Of a stretch of DNA of 64,000 nucleotides, positions 26,185 through 34,778 are shown one piece after another. This stretch comes from a virus: positions 62,001-126,000 of the IMG/VR virus record IMGVR_UViG_3300036791_001907. The stretch is one strand, 5' to 3'. The translations under genes were made by a program, and so were the position numbers. The notes beneath the pieces are model-generated. The model saw nothing but the letters and a program-made list of their open reading frames with translations, did no database searches and was not told the DNA's origin. Numbering within the stretch: position 1 is the stretch's first letter; each line of letters begins with the position of its first letter.

Positions 26185-27333
26185 TTGAGTGTTGAAAGTC
26201 TGGACGGCGAGTCCCCCCGCGATGGTTCGAGGTTCCGGAAGCCGCCCCACTGCGGCTACCGGGTCTCGGCGGTGCCGAAGCGCTATGTCGACCAGGTTCA
26301 GCTCTCTGCGGTGCTGCGGCCGGCCTACGGCCGGCTGGCGACCGAGGCCGACATCATCGACGCCACGGCCTGGGCGCTGTACCACTGGCGGCGCAGGGCC
26401 ACACAGCTGGCCTCGGCGGGCTGGGGGCCATTGGGGATCGTCGGCAGAAAGTCGCGGCTGCCGAACGCCATGAGCTGTCCGGTGGCGTTCGTCATGACCT
26501 ATGACGGCAAGGCGGGCCGCAGGCCCTGCAAGTTCCGGCAGATCTGTCCATTCTGTTGGGCGCGTGAAGTGCGGCGGCACTGGCTGAAGATCGATGCAGC
26601 CTTCTTCCCGGTTGTGACCAGGAAGCGCCGTGTCCGGGTGGTCGATACGGACTCAGATATGGCAAAGTCGAAGTCCTTTACACGTAGTGTAAAGGACGTC
26701 GAAACCGGCGTCAAGAGCCCCTATGATCTGGTGCGCCGGGTCTTTACTTTTCGGGTGCCAAGGAGCCTGGCATACCCTGTGGGCGGTGCGCGGATCGTGC
26801 TGGAAGATGATGTCGGCCGGATGCTGGATAAGGTGAAGGTCATCGCTGACGAATGTGATGGTCGAGTCCAGACGGTGAAACAGGTCGTCATCAAGCGTAG
26901 TGGTCTGCTTGCTTATCTGGATAGCCGGATCCGCGGTCGTCCTGACTCCCGGTTCCATCGCCTCCACGAGTGTCGCAAGCTGCTGGAGTCTGCCGGACCC
27001 GGCGGCGGTATGCTCGAGGTCGTTTCCTTTCGTCACGTCGACGATCCGGCCTATCCCTGTGAGGTCCAGGTTCACCAGCTGATCCTGGCTGCCGACGGCA
27101 CCAAGGTGCCCAAGCAGATGCACGAGCTGTCCGCGCCCGAGTCGCGGCGGCACATCGTCATCTCCAAGCCCGGCCGCCGCGTCGTGACGGCGGCGGTGGC
27201 GCGGGCTCTACGCTATCCCCAGGGCCTCATCGATCCCAAGGTGCCGATCGAGGACGTCATTGCCTATCTGGAGGCGCGGCGCGGCCGCCGCCTCGTCGCG
27301 AGTTTTGGTTGTTTTCGCAACCAGAAAACCTGA
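26185..27333 (+). CDS. Rep-like protein with Cys ribbon and HUH-like remnant
   Basis: 382 residues from TTG 26185, chosen because GAGGAGG stands 8 nt upstream; TTG 26152 is possible. A cysteine pair CPFCWAREVRRHW near residue 120, and later GGMLEVVSFRHVDD followed by VQVHQLILAADG near residue 290. The order (Cys knuckle plus basic helix, strand, conserved Glu, then strand with His) resembles rolling-circle replication initiators, with QVH in place of HUH. Sequence similarity is weak and I could not place a catalytic Tyr firmly. Driven by its own consensus promoter. It could instead be a regulator. Confidence 0.5.
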   Translation: MSVESLDGESPRDGSRFRKPPHCGYRVSAVPKRYVDQVQLSAVLRPAYGRLATEADIIDATAWALYHWRRRATQLASAGWGPLGIVGRKSRLPNAMSCPVAFVMTYDGKAGRRPCKFRQICPFCWAREVRRHWLKIDAAFFPVVTRKRRVRVVDTDSDMAKSKSFTRSVKDVETGVKSPYDLVRRVFTFRVPRSLAYPVGGARIVLEDDVGRMLDKVKVIADECDGRVQTVKQVVIKRSGLLAYLDSRIRGRPDSRFHRLHECRKLLESAGPGGGMLEVVSFRHVDDPAYPCEVQVHQLILAADGTKVPKQMHELSAPESRRHIVISKPGRRVVTAAVARALRYPQGLIDPKVPIEDVIAYLEARRGRRLVASFGCFRNQKT

Positions 27334-27345
27334 GAGGAGGATCCC

Positions 27346-27801
27346 ATGTCTATCGGACCGTGGCGACCAGACCGTGGTACCAGGAGTGACAAACCCGCCG
27401 ACCACGGAACTCCCGCTGAGGAGACACCTCAGCAGCGAACCCGGAAGATCCTTGATATGCTGGCCCCGGACCAGACCTGCAACCGCTGCCAGAAGCCGGC
27501 CGCGCGCCATGAGATCACCCCGCTGGGGGCCGTGGTCTGTCTCGAGCTGCCCCGCTATGGCGGCCTGACGCCCTGGCACAGCCACGGCTTCATGACCAAG
27601 GACGGTCTGCATTACCTGTCGCTCATGGAGCAGATCGGCGCTCTGGCCGGAATGCTCGAAGAACGGGGCCTGGTCGAAGGTCACGATGTGATCCTGGAGC
27701 GGATCGTCGCGCTTCAGCTCTGGATGAACCTGCTCAGGCCGGGCGGCTCAATGGGCGCCGGGGCCGTGATCACGATCCCCCGGCCCCCGGAGCTGGGGTG
27801 A
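27346..27801 (+). CDS. Hypothetical protein with CxxC pair
   Basis: 151 residues after AGGAGGATCCC. CNRC near residue 45 with HEITPLGAVVCLELPRYGG; a helical second half (LSLMEQIGALAGMLEERGLV). The stop overlaps the next start as TGATG. No family recognised. Confidence 0.65.
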   Translation: MSIGPWRPDRGTRSDKPADHGTPAEETPQQRTRKILDMLAPDQTCNRCQKPAARHEITPLGAVVCLELPRYGGLTPWHSHGFMTKDGLHYLSLMEQIGALAGMLEERGLVEGHDVILERIVALQLWMNLLRPGGSMGAGAVITIPRPPELG

Positions 27802-28073
27802 TGATCCTCGATGCCAGGCACATCGAAAACGCCAGAGGTTACACGATCCTGGATGCCGCGACCGGCCGTTGTCTTGACAAGGAGCACATCTTCTACGCCG
27901 ACAGCGATCTGGGGTTTTACAGGCGCTACCTCACGGACGAGCAGAACAACACGTACTGGTGGGACCGCCGCACCCGGCAGAAGGCCACGATGGATACTCC
28001 CGACCGGTTCCGGGAGGTCGCCTGGACGACCGTGCGGCGGTCGATCGCCATCTTCAAGAAGGAGTCCTCGTGA
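27801..28073 (+). CDS. Small hypothetical protein
   Basis: 90 residues from ATG 27801. Contains GYTILDAATGRCLDKEHIFY and NNTYWWDRRTRQKA; basic end. Coupled on both sides by overlapping stop/start codons. Function unknown. Confidence 0.6.
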   Translation: MILDARHIENARGYTILDAATGRCLDKEHIFYADSDLGFYRRYLTDEQNNTYWWDRRTRQKATMDTPDRFREVAWTTVRRSIAIFKKESS

Positions 28074-28435
28074 TGGCTACACTGCCTGATCCGCCCAGGC
28101 TCTTCATGGCCGTCGTGCCGATGGTCCTGGGCGTCGACACGCTGGCCTGGGCGCCGATCACGCTGGCGGCCAGCCGTGCCGGCTGCTGGGACCACACCCT
28201 GGAGTGGGCCGGTGAGGCGCGCGACCGTGCCGCCATGTTCGATGATCTGTTCGCGCGCTGCCCACGCGGCGCGCCGTCGGCGATCACGCGGAGTCTGGGC
28301 CTGTGGGCCAGCTACAAACCCGAGGCGCCGCGGTCGGCGCGGATCGCCTGGCTCAAGCGACACGGCTGCCGCGTGGTGGCCGGTCAGTTCATCATCGAGA
28401 CAGGAGCAAACCATGAAGAAGTCTTACAGTCGTGA
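28073..28435 (+). CDS. Hypothetical protein
   Basis: 120 residues, ATG 28073 with AAGGAG upstream. Helical; contains WDHTLEWAGEARDRAAMFDD and SARIAWLKRHGCRVVAGQF. Overlaps the next gene by 23 nt. No family recognised. Confidence 0.6.
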   Translation: MATLPDPPRLFMAVVPMVLGVDTLAWAPITLAASRAGCWDHTLEWAGEARDRAAMFDDLFARCPRGAPSAITRSLGLWASYKPEAPRSARIAWLKRHGCRVVAGQFIIETGANHEEVLQS

Positions 28436-29057
28436 GCAGACCCTGGCGCTGCGTTCCACCAAGGTGCCAGCGCTCGCGGTCATCGAAAAGGCCGTTGGCA
28501 TGAAGGCCCGCGCCTGGCGGAACCGCTGTCATGAGGTTGCCTGTGCGATGCTCGAGAAGAAGTTGGTTGTGGGCGTCGAGCGCTATGGCCATTACTATGG
28601 TCCCGTGGCGCGGCGACATCCGCAGTATGACCGGCCGTTCCAGCGGCACGGCTGGATCGAGACCCCCCGCGGCCTGGTCATCGACCCCACGCGGTGGGCC
28701 TTCGAGCTGGTCGCGCCTTATGTGTATCATGGTCCCGGTGATGACTATGATGCCGGCGGCCAGCGCGCGCGGGCCTCACGGCTCGGGCCCTATCCGCCGC
28801 GATCGCCGGACGCGGAATTCATCTCGTTCGACGTTGACGGCGCGGCGCTATTACGGCTCCGCGAGCTGACCGGCGGCCAGGATGCCGACTTCAGTTTGGA
28901 TCAGATCTTTTGGTTGGCCAACTTGCCGCTGGAGCGCTGGGGCCGGCATGCGGCGGCGATCTACGCGGCGCTGGCCCAGGCCGGGCACAAGGCGGCGATC
29001 CCGATCGACCTGTGGCGGATGGCCATGGATCGGCCGGTAGCGTCACATTTACCATGA
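28413..29057 (+). CDS. Hypothetical protein
   Basis: 214 residues from ATG 28413 (CAGGAG upstream). Contains KKLVVGVERYGHYYGPVAR, HGWIETPRGLVIDPTRW and WVF-type aromatic segments; the GWIE...G.VIDPTRW pattern is like a family of phage proteins of unknown function that could be enzymatic. Final helices LERWGRHAAAIYAALAQAG. Confidence 0.65.
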   Translation: MKKSYSREQTLALRSTKVPALAVIEKAVGMKARAWRNRCHEVACAMLEKKLVVGVERYGHYYGPVARRHPQYDRPFQRHGWIETPRGLVIDPTRWAFELVAPYVYHGPGDDYDAGGQRARASRLGPYPPRSPDAEFISFDVDGAALLRLRELTGGQDADFSLDQIFWLANLPLERWGRHAAAIYAALAQAGHKAAIPIDLWRMAMDRPVASHLP

Positions 29058-29066
29058 AAGGTTGCC

Positions 29067-29357
29067 ATGGAGATCGGCGGCTACGACACGATCTACGAGA
29101 CAGCCGAGCCCACGCGGCTGCTGCTGGCCATCATGATCGCCCTGGGCTGGTCGGCGCCGGTCACCGAGTGGATCAATGACAGGGAGCTGTTCTTCTATCG
29201 CGACCAGGCGGCCAGGGACGCCTGGGATCGCGACGTCGGGCCCGACGAGACCATGGTCTACTTCATCGTCGATCCCGGCAGGCTCACCGTCGTCAGCGAC
29301 GAGGTGCTCACGGCCGCGATCCGGGTGCGGTTCCTGTCGTTTCTCGTCCCGTCGTGA
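29067..29357 (+). CDS. Small hypothetical protein
   Basis: 96 residues after AAAGG. A hydrophobic helix RLLLAIMIALGWSAPV near the N-terminus and a C-terminal strand pair (MVYFIVDPGRLTVVSDEVL). It might be membrane-associated, but the helix is short. Function unknown. Confidence 0.6.
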   Translation: MEIGGYDTIYETAEPTRLLLAIMIALGWSAPVTEWINDRELFFYRDQAARDAWDRDVGPDETMVYFIVDPGRLTVVSDEVLTAAIRVRFLSFLVPS

Positions 29358-29386
29358 AAACCTGTCATTCAGCACAGGAGGGTTCC

Positions 29387-31195
29387 ATGCCAGCGCTCAA
29401 AGGCTTCGAGGTTCAGACTCATTCACTCGGCAAAGGCCGGGAGATCGACGTCCTCCACCATCCCGACCACAGCCTGTTTCTCTGGGTGCCGGCGCAGCAG
29501 GTCGCCGAGCACAGCAACTGGAGCCGGCGGCGCACCGGCGAACACAGCACCAGCGACATCGGCAAGGATCTCGACCCGATGTACCGGATGCGGGTGGAAG
29601 ATCCGCACAAGCTGTACTCACGGTCGCGAGTCAAGAGCACGACGCTCTTCAACGTCGAGGGCCTGATCCAGAAGACGTTCCACACGCGTAAGCAAGGTTA
29701 TCTGGAGTTCTGTCACGACTTCATCGCGCAGGTGCTGCCGGCGTACGAGGCGTTTGCCGCGCATTACGCCGAGCTGGTCTTGATCTGGCGCGACGCGATC
29801 GATGGCGCCGTCACGGGACAGTACCTCCGCGAGGACAGCTTCACGCAGGCGCTGGCGCTCTGCGCCGACCGCTGCGCGGTCCGGCCCGCTGCCAGGCCGA
29901 TCCTGATCCTCGGTACGCTGACCCTCGACGGGGTGCTCTCCAACTGGGCGAAGACCACGCTTGATCCCATCCCGGTCGCCAGCGCGGCGACGGTGCTCAC
30001 GTTCCCGGTGGCCCAGCTGCATGCAGCCAACAAACGCGCGCAGGCGTACTGGGACCAGCATTCCGACGGTCCGGCCATGACCTTTCATCTGGCACTCGCC
30101 TATCCGGACGGCGCGATCTCCCTGCCCGACGGCACACTGGTCGCCGGACCGAGCGTGGCGGCGGCCTCGGAGCCGCCACCCGAGACCGAACCGGCCGTCG
30201 ATCGCCCTCTGCCCGGGCTGCCTGCGGGCTTCAACGGGCATCCGTGCCCGACTTACGGATCGTACGAAGATCCTGAGTGGATCGGACTTTACGTCTGCGA
30301 CGCCCTGGGGATCGTCGACCATCACGATGCCCTGAGCCGAGTTCCCGCCGAGGAGAAGGGTAGGGTTATCGCCCCCACCCAAGTGTCCTCCCGTGGCCGC
30401 AAGACCCAGAGCTACGTCACGATCAAGGAGGCAGGCCTCTACCGTTTGATCAGCGAGAGCCACAAACCTGAGGCCGAAGCATTCAAGAACTGGCTTTATC
30501 GCGAGGTCTTGCCGGCGATCCGCCGCTACGGTTACTACGCGCAGCCAGGCGCGCAGCCTGGTCCCACGGCCGAGGAACTGCGCGCGGCCCTCCGCACGAT
30601 CGTCAGGGAGGAGCTGGCGGCGGCCGTCGGCAGGATCATCCCGACGCAGGTCGGCGCGGCCCAGGTGGCGGCGCTGGTCGAGCCCCTGGTCGCGGCCGCC
30701 GAGCGGCTGGCCGAGAGCAATGTCATTCACCAGCAACAGCTCACGCTCATGGGCCAGACGATCGAGCTGATCCTGCCCAGCAAGGAGCTGTTCCTGCCGG
30801 CCAAGGACTACGTCGAGATGGACGGTGTGGCCGATGCCCTGAAACGCGCGCCCCGGCTGGCGGCGCCGGCGCTCGAGATGGACCATTGCCCCGACTACGG
30901 CAAGGCGTCCCTGTTCATGAAGCGGCTCTGCCGCGCCGAGAACAAGAAGGTCGCCGCCAACGCCGTCGCGCGGATCATCGCCAGGGACGCCGGCCAGCCG
31001 CTGCCGCCCCTGTACATCCCCGAATTCCGGATGCGGAAGATCGAGCGCGAGCACGCCAAGGTGCTCATGTTCAACCCGGCCTGCTGGGCCTTCTGCAAGC
31101 AGACGTTCCTGCCTGCGGATACTCCGACCCTGCTCTTCCCCGGCCCGCGGGCCGAGGCGGCGCCGGGTGCTCGCGACCAGGCCGGTGAGGTCTGA
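29387..31195 (+). CDS. BRO-N domain antirepressor-like protein
   Basis: 602 residues from ATG 29387 with GGAGGG upstream. Residues about 300-385 form a BRO-N domain: WIGLYVCDALGIVDHHDALS, IAPTQVSSRGRKTQSYVTI, KEAGLYRLISESHKPEAEAF, KNWLYREVLPAIRRYGYY. This domain binds DNA in antirepressors of phages and large DNA viruses. The N-terminal 280 residues are unassigned and rich in helices; the C-terminal part has a repetitive Ala/Val/Glu helix (EELAAAVGRIIPTQVGAAQV) likely for oligomerisation. Next to a second antirepressor, it suggests a lysogeny or superinfection switch. Confidence 0.8.
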   Translation: MPALKGFEVQTHSLGKGREIDVLHHPDHSLFLWVPAQQVAEHSNWSRRRTGEHSTSDIGKDLDPMYRMRVEDPHKLYSRSRVKSTTLFNVEGLIQKTFHTRKQGYLEFCHDFIAQVLPAYEAFAAHYAELVLIWRDAIDGAVTGQYLREDSFTQALALCADRCAVRPAARPILILGTLTLDGVLSNWAKTTLDPIPVASAATVLTFPVAQLHAANKRAQAYWDQHSDGPAMTFHLALAYPDGAISLPDGTLVAGPSVAAASEPPPETEPAVDRPLPGLPAGFNGHPCPTYGSYEDPEWIGLYVCDALGIVDHHDALSRVPAEEKGRVIAPTQVSSRGRKTQSYVTIKEAGLYRLISESHKPEAEAFKNWLYREVLPAIRRYGYYAQPGAQPGPTAEELRAALRTIVREELAAAVGRIIPTQVGAAQVAALVEPLVAAAERLAESNVIHQQQLTLMGQTIELILPSKELFLPAKDYVEMDGVADALKRAPRLAAPALEMDHCPDYGKASLFMKRLCRAENKKVAANAVARIIARDAGQPLPPLYIPEFRMRKIEREHAKVLMFNPACWAFCKQTFLPADTPTLLFPGPRAEAAPGARDQAGEV

Positions 31196-31210
31196 TCCGG
31201 GGAAGATCCC

Positions 31211-32002
31211 ATGACCAACTCGATGTTCGATCTTGTTGAGATCCCGTTCTACGGTGACTCGATCGAGGCTGCCCGCAACACCCAGGACGGCAGCTTCTAC
31301 GTCTCGATCCGCCGGGTCTGCGACAACCTCGGCATTGGTTTCAGTGCCCAGCTCGAGAAGCTCAAGGGCTACCACTGGGCAACTGTGGCGCTGATCGACA
31401 TGGTTGCGCAAGATGAGAAACGGCGGGAACTTGCGGTCTTGCCGCTGGCCCAGGTGCCGGGCTGGCTGACCCACATCAACCCTGACAAGGTCGGCGGTGG
31501 GGATGAGCTGGTCGAGAAGCTCAAACGGTACCAGGTCGAGGCCGTCGACGTGCTCTACAGGCACTTCATCGCAGCGCAGTCGGCGCCGCAGGACCCGATC
31601 GTGGCCTTGTCGCAGTCGGTGATCGCGACGCGGCAGGCCCAGCTGGCGATCGAGAGCCGCGTTGACGGCATCCAGGAGCAAGTCGGCAACATGGTCGAGC
31701 TGCAACGGGCGGCGCTCGGCACCTTCTTCAACGTCCCCCGCGCCACGGAGCCGCCGGCGCCGCTGACGACCAGGAAGAAGATCAGCATGATCGTGCGGAG
31801 CTTCATCGCGGCCCACAGCATCAACCCCGACGGCGACGAGTACAAGGATATGTTTAATAACATCTACTGGCAGTTCAAGTACCGGTACGGCTTCGACGCT
31901 ACCGTGCGGGCCAAGAACGCCGGGATCTCCAAGCTCGAAGCGATCGAGCGGGCGGGTCTGATCGAGGAACTCTACAAGCTGGTGTCTGAGCTGTGCTCGT
32001 AG
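31211..32002 (+). CDS. P22 antirepressor-type (P22AR_N) protein
   Basis: 263 residues. The N-terminal 110 residues follow the P22AR pattern: IPFYGDSIEAARNTQDGSFY, VSIRRVCDNLGIGFSAQLEKL, LPLAQVPGWLTHINPDKV, KLKRYQVEAVDVLYRHF. In P22 such proteins inactivate the prophage repressor. The C-terminus is a separate domain (FIAAHSINPDGDEYKDMFNN) resembling the end of ORF6C-like antirepressors. Located 15 nt after the BRO-N gene, so probably one operon. Confidence 0.85.
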   Translation: MTNSMFDLVEIPFYGDSIEAARNTQDGSFYVSIRRVCDNLGIGFSAQLEKLKGYHWATVALIDMVAQDEKRRELAVLPLAQVPGWLTHINPDKVGGGDELVEKLKRYQVEAVDVLYRHFIAAQSAPQDPIVALSQSVIATRQAQLAIESRVDGIQEQVGNMVELQRAALGTFFNVPRATEPPAPLTTRKKISMIVRSFIAAHSINPDGDEYKDMFNNIYWQFKYRYGFDATVRAKNAGISKLEAIERAGLIEELYKLVSELCS

Positions 32003-32035
32003 GCGGGAACGCGTGGTTGAACCAGGAGGCGACAT

Positions 32036-32527
32036 GTGAGCAACCGATACAAGCTGGGGCTGAAGTGTCGCGACTGCGGCGCCTATCGCTATGCCAGCCG
32101 CCAGGAGCTGGGTCGGTCGGCGCGGGTGCGCTGCCTGCGGTGCGGCGGGCCCATGGAACTTTCCGGGGCTGGGGGCGAGAAGATGGCCGACTCCCAGGAC
32201 GTCGTCAACGAGCAGCGGCTCCGGTTCGAGCGGCTGCGGGAAGGGCACGAGTTCTGGCAAGGCCAGACGGCCCAGGAAGGCATGATGACGGCCCAGGACA
32301 AGCTCCGTGCCGAGCACGGCACGCCCGAGGAGTTCCAGAACGCGACGTGGGAAGAATATTACGACTGCAAGATCACGGCCGACGAGGCCGTGGCGGCGAT
32401 CACCCGGTATCGCAGGGCGTGGACCACTGCCGGTGACACGGCAAACCAGGACACATTGTGCGCCGATCACCATGATCAGGGATCTGGCAGCGATCGTGCT
32501 GACGACCATTCGACGCAGGAGAGCTGA
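32036..32527 (+). CDS. Zinc-ribbon protein with HGTxEEF module
   Basis: 163 residues from GTG 32036 (AGGAGG upstream). The N-terminus has CRDCG and CLRCGG, a classic zinc ribbon. The middle contains HGTPEEFQNATWEEYYD and TADEAVAAITRYRRAW, a module shared with the gene at 32770. Acidic, His-containing end. Function unknown. Confidence 0.7.
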   Translation: MSNRYKLGLKCRDCGAYRYASRQELGRSARVRCLRCGGPMELSGAGGEKMADSQDVVNEQRLRFERLREGHEFWQGQTAQEGMMTAQDKLRAEHGTPEEFQNATWEEYYDCKITADEAVAAITRYRRAWTTAGDTANQDTLCADHHDQGSGSDRADDHSTQES

Positions 32528-32531
32528 CGCC

Positions 32532-32786
32532 ATGGCGATTGAGAAAAAACCGCAGCCACTTCAGGTGTTCGGCACGCCGGGGCCAGGCACGGCCCCGGTG
32601 ATCTTTCATGCCATGACCGCCTGCGACTGCGGCTGTGGCCGCCCCGCCCGGTTCCTGTTCTGCATCGGCCAGGATACGGTCGCGATCGCGGATCCGAAGG
32701 CGATCCGGGCGCTGATCACCGAAATGGAGGCGGGCTACGCACTACTCTGGGGACCCCAGGAGACTCGTGATGCCAACCCTGGCTGA
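32532..32786 (+). CDS. Small Cys-rich protein
   Basis: 84 residues from ATG 32532. CDCGCGRPARFLFC provides four cysteines within 14 residues, a likely metal site. Overlaps the next gene by 17 nt. No family recognised. Confidence 0.6.
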   Translation: MAIEKKPQPLQVFGTPGPGTAPVIFHAMTACDCGCGRPARFLFCIGQDTVAIADPKAIRALITEMEAGYALLWGPQETRDANPG

Positions 32787-33165
32787 ACTCCGCACCAGGC
32801 ACGGCACGCTCGAGGAGTTCGAGCGTGCCGTCTGGGCGGCGCATGCGCAGCTCTTTGTAACCACTGACGAGGCTGTGGCGGGGATTGCCAAGTATCGCGC
32901 GGAATGGATCGCCGCCGGTGGGACCGTGCCGCAACCCTACGGGCCCCACATCGACGCGCTGTCGCTCGCGATCCTGTTTCATTTTCACTACGAGCGGCTC
33001 GCGCCCCAGTACGGTTACGAAACCCGGGAGGGGACGCGGAAGTTCGATCCCAACAGTCCCAACGGCAAGCTCATGGTTGCGACCTGCGGCGCGGTCCTGG
33101 ATGCGTTGTCCAGTTTGCCGTCGCCGGATCCAGAGGCCAAGGAGTCACACGATGCCGGATCATGA
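32770..33165 (+). CDS. Hypothetical protein with HGTxEEF module
   Basis: 131 residues from ATG 32770. LRTRHGTLEEFERAVWAAH, then TTDEAVAGIAKYRAEW, is clearly related to the middle of the 32036 product, pointing to a local domain duplication. The second half contains LAILFHFHYERLAPQYGYE. Overlaps the next gene by 14 nt. Confidence 0.65.
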   Translation: MPTLAELRTRHGTLEEFERAVWAAHAQLFVTTDEAVAGIAKYRAEWIAAGGTVPQPYGPHIDALSLAILFHFHYERLAPQYGYETREGTRKFDPNSPNGKLMVATCGAVLDALSSLPSPDPEAKESHDAGS

Positions 33166-33562
33166 TCTGCCGGCAGGATGGCACCCAGCCATTCCGGTCG
33201 ACTATCTGAACCCGGGCAGCAGGGTCGGCAAGGTCTATGCCGCGATCGCGGATGGCCCGCCGCTGCGGGTGCGGGAGCAGGCCTGGGGCTCGGACTCCGG
33301 CGATACCCAGATCGTCATCGAGCTGGAGAACTTCGTGGGCGTGGCCAGCAGCGAGCTGATCGACCAGCTCCGGTTACCGGAGCTGCGGGCGGAGCCCGTG
33401 CTCCGGCTGGCCTTGCACCCGACAGGGGCGCGCAAGCTCTGCCTGCACTTGCTCACGGCCCTGGCGGGCACCGGTGACCGGGTGGCCGGTCTGGCGCACG
33501 AGAAGACGATCGAGGCCATGAACGAGATCGGACGGCAAAGACAAGGAGATGTCGATGGATGA
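33152..33562 (+). CDS. Hypothetical protein
   Basis: 136 residues from ATG 33152 with AAGGAG upstream. Strand-rich centre (TQIVIELENFVGVASSELI) and a long helix (RKLCLHLLTALAGTG). The pattern VLRLALHPTGARKL resembles small bacterial proteins of unknown function. Coupled to neighbours by overlaps. Confidence 0.6.
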   Translation: MPDHDLPAGWHPAIPVDYLNPGSRVGKVYAAIADGPPLRVREQAWGSDSGDTQIVIELENFVGVASSELIDQLRLPELRAEPVLRLALHPTGARKLCLHLLTALAGTGDRVAGLAHEKTIEAMNEIGRQRQGDVDG

Positions 33563-33908
33563 GGATCTGTTCAATGAGATCACGCGGCGGTCCAGGCGGG
33601 CCCATCAGGTGCGACCTGATGTGCCCGCCGAGGATATGCTCTTCACCATTGCGGGCGACGAGCGCGTCGAGACCATTCCGGAGGTCAATGCCTCCAAGGA
33701 GCCGTTGTTTTTCGTTTGCATGCGCACGGCGACACTGAAGGCCGCTGACGTGTTTCCCGGCTCAACGCGGGTTCATTGCAACCGCTGTCAGAGCGAGGTC
33801 TGGATCAGTCCGGCGACCAAGATGACCTATGACCGGATCCCCAAGGCCGAGATCGTTTGCGCCGACTGTTTGGGGCTCATGATCGCGGCCGAGGAGGACG
33901 CGTCGTGA
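33555..33908 (+). CDS. Zinc-ribbon protein
   Basis: 117 residues. AAGGAG at 33543-33548 favours ATG 33555 over ATG 33549, which would be too close. CNRCQSEVWISPAT and CADCLG form a four-Cys zinc ribbon in the C-terminal half. Stop overlaps the next GTG start. Function unknown. Confidence 0.65.
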   Translation: MDEDLFNEITRRSRRAHQVRPDVPAEDMLFTIAGDERVETIPEVNASKEPLFFVCMRTATLKAADVFPGSTRVHCNRCQSEVWISPATKMTYDRIPKAEIVCADCLGLMIAAEEDAS

Positions 33909-34132
33909 GCCAGCGGCGACCGTTTACCTGTGCCATCTGCAAGGGCGACTTCACCACGGAGCGATCCCTGGAAGAAGTCCTTGCCGAAACCCGTGAGGTC
34001 TTTGGATCCGTGCCCGCTGAGGCCGATCGCGCCGCAGTCTGTGATGACTGTTACGACCAGTTCATGGCCTGGTTCAATGCACTGGGCCCGGAGGAGCGGG
34101 CCGAAATGGAACGAAAGGAGCATGGCGCATGA
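33905..34132 (+). CDS. Small zinc-ribbon protein
   Basis: 75 residues from GTG 33905, overlapping the preceding stop (GTGA). CAICKGDF and CDDCYDQF separated by 36 residues make a four-Cys zinc site joined by a helical hairpin. Followed by an ATGA overlap with the next gene. Confidence 0.65.
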   Translation: MSQRRPFTCAICKGDFTTERSLEEVLAETREVFGSVPAEADRAAVCDDCYDQFMAWFNALGPEERAEMERKEHGA

Positions 34133-34485
34133 AGGCCGAGGACCTGATCCCATTTGATCCCGCGGTCGTCCCCTGGGCGACGACCCCCAGCGACTGGGCG
34201 CTCTGCCTCGTCCCCGAACCGGAGTGCCGGGTCTGGGTCGAGCACTCACTCATCCGCGCCATGCTCGAGGCCGATGGTCTCAATACAGACGACATCGCGA
34301 ACATTCATGGGACATTCACCGCGATCGGCGGCAAGGTTGCCGCGGCGTTCGATCGCCCGGAGCATGCCTTGCCTCCGAATAAGGTCCGGATGATCCGGTT
34401 CGCGGGTAACATGGTCGCGATGCGCGTAGGCCGCTTCGGTGATGATCTCTTTGTTTTCCTTCCCCGTCCGGAGTTCGAGTCGTGA
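34129..34485 (+). CDS. Hypothetical protein
   Basis: 118 residues, start overlapping the previous stop. Contains WALCLVPEPECRVWVEHSLI and a strand-rich end (MVAMRVGRFGDDLFVFLP). Overlaps the next GTG start. No family recognised. Confidence 0.6.
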   Translation: MKAEDLIPFDPAVVPWATTPSDWALCLVPEPECRVWVEHSLIRAMLEADGLNTDDIANIHGTFTAIGGKVAAAFDRPEHALPPNKVRMIRFAGNMVAMRVGRFGDDLFVFLPRPEFES

Positions 34486-34778
34486 ACCGGATCCGTCCCC
34501 ACATGCCGGGCTTCATGGACTTCGAGCCTGAGCCGGCGGCCGAATTCGAGACCCTCGATGAGCTGCGCGCGGTGCCGTTCGTCCGTCGCTGGGTCGAGGA
34601 CCCGCAGTTCCGCCGGCTTTCGCTCGCCGGTCCGCACGGCGATGAATACCTGCTCATGGCCGAGATGGCCGACGCCAGCCACTGGGTGATCGGCTACCTG
34701 CGTGAGCCCGTGGCGCTACCCCAGTTCGTGTCCCGGAGCACACTTGCGCCCCACGAGGCAAAGCCCAATGAGCCGTGA
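34482..34778 (+). CDS. Small hypothetical protein
   Basis: 98 residues from GTG 34482 (GTGA overlap). Pattern EFETLDELRAVPFVRRW followed by strands (YLLMAEMADASHWVIGYL). The LDELxxVPFVRRW start recalls small phage proteins of unknown function. Overlaps the next gene by 11 nt. Confidence 0.6.
   Translation: MNRIRPHMPGFMDFEPEPAAEFETLDELRAVPFVRRWVEDPQFRRLSLAGPHGDEYLLMAEMADASHWVIGYLREPVALPQFVSRSTLAPHEAKPNEP

Noticed and set aside
19946-29368. Shared 13-mer GAAAACCTGTCAT at 19946 and 29356
   Set aside because: A 13-mer pair in 64 kb is expected by chance; flanks are not similar.
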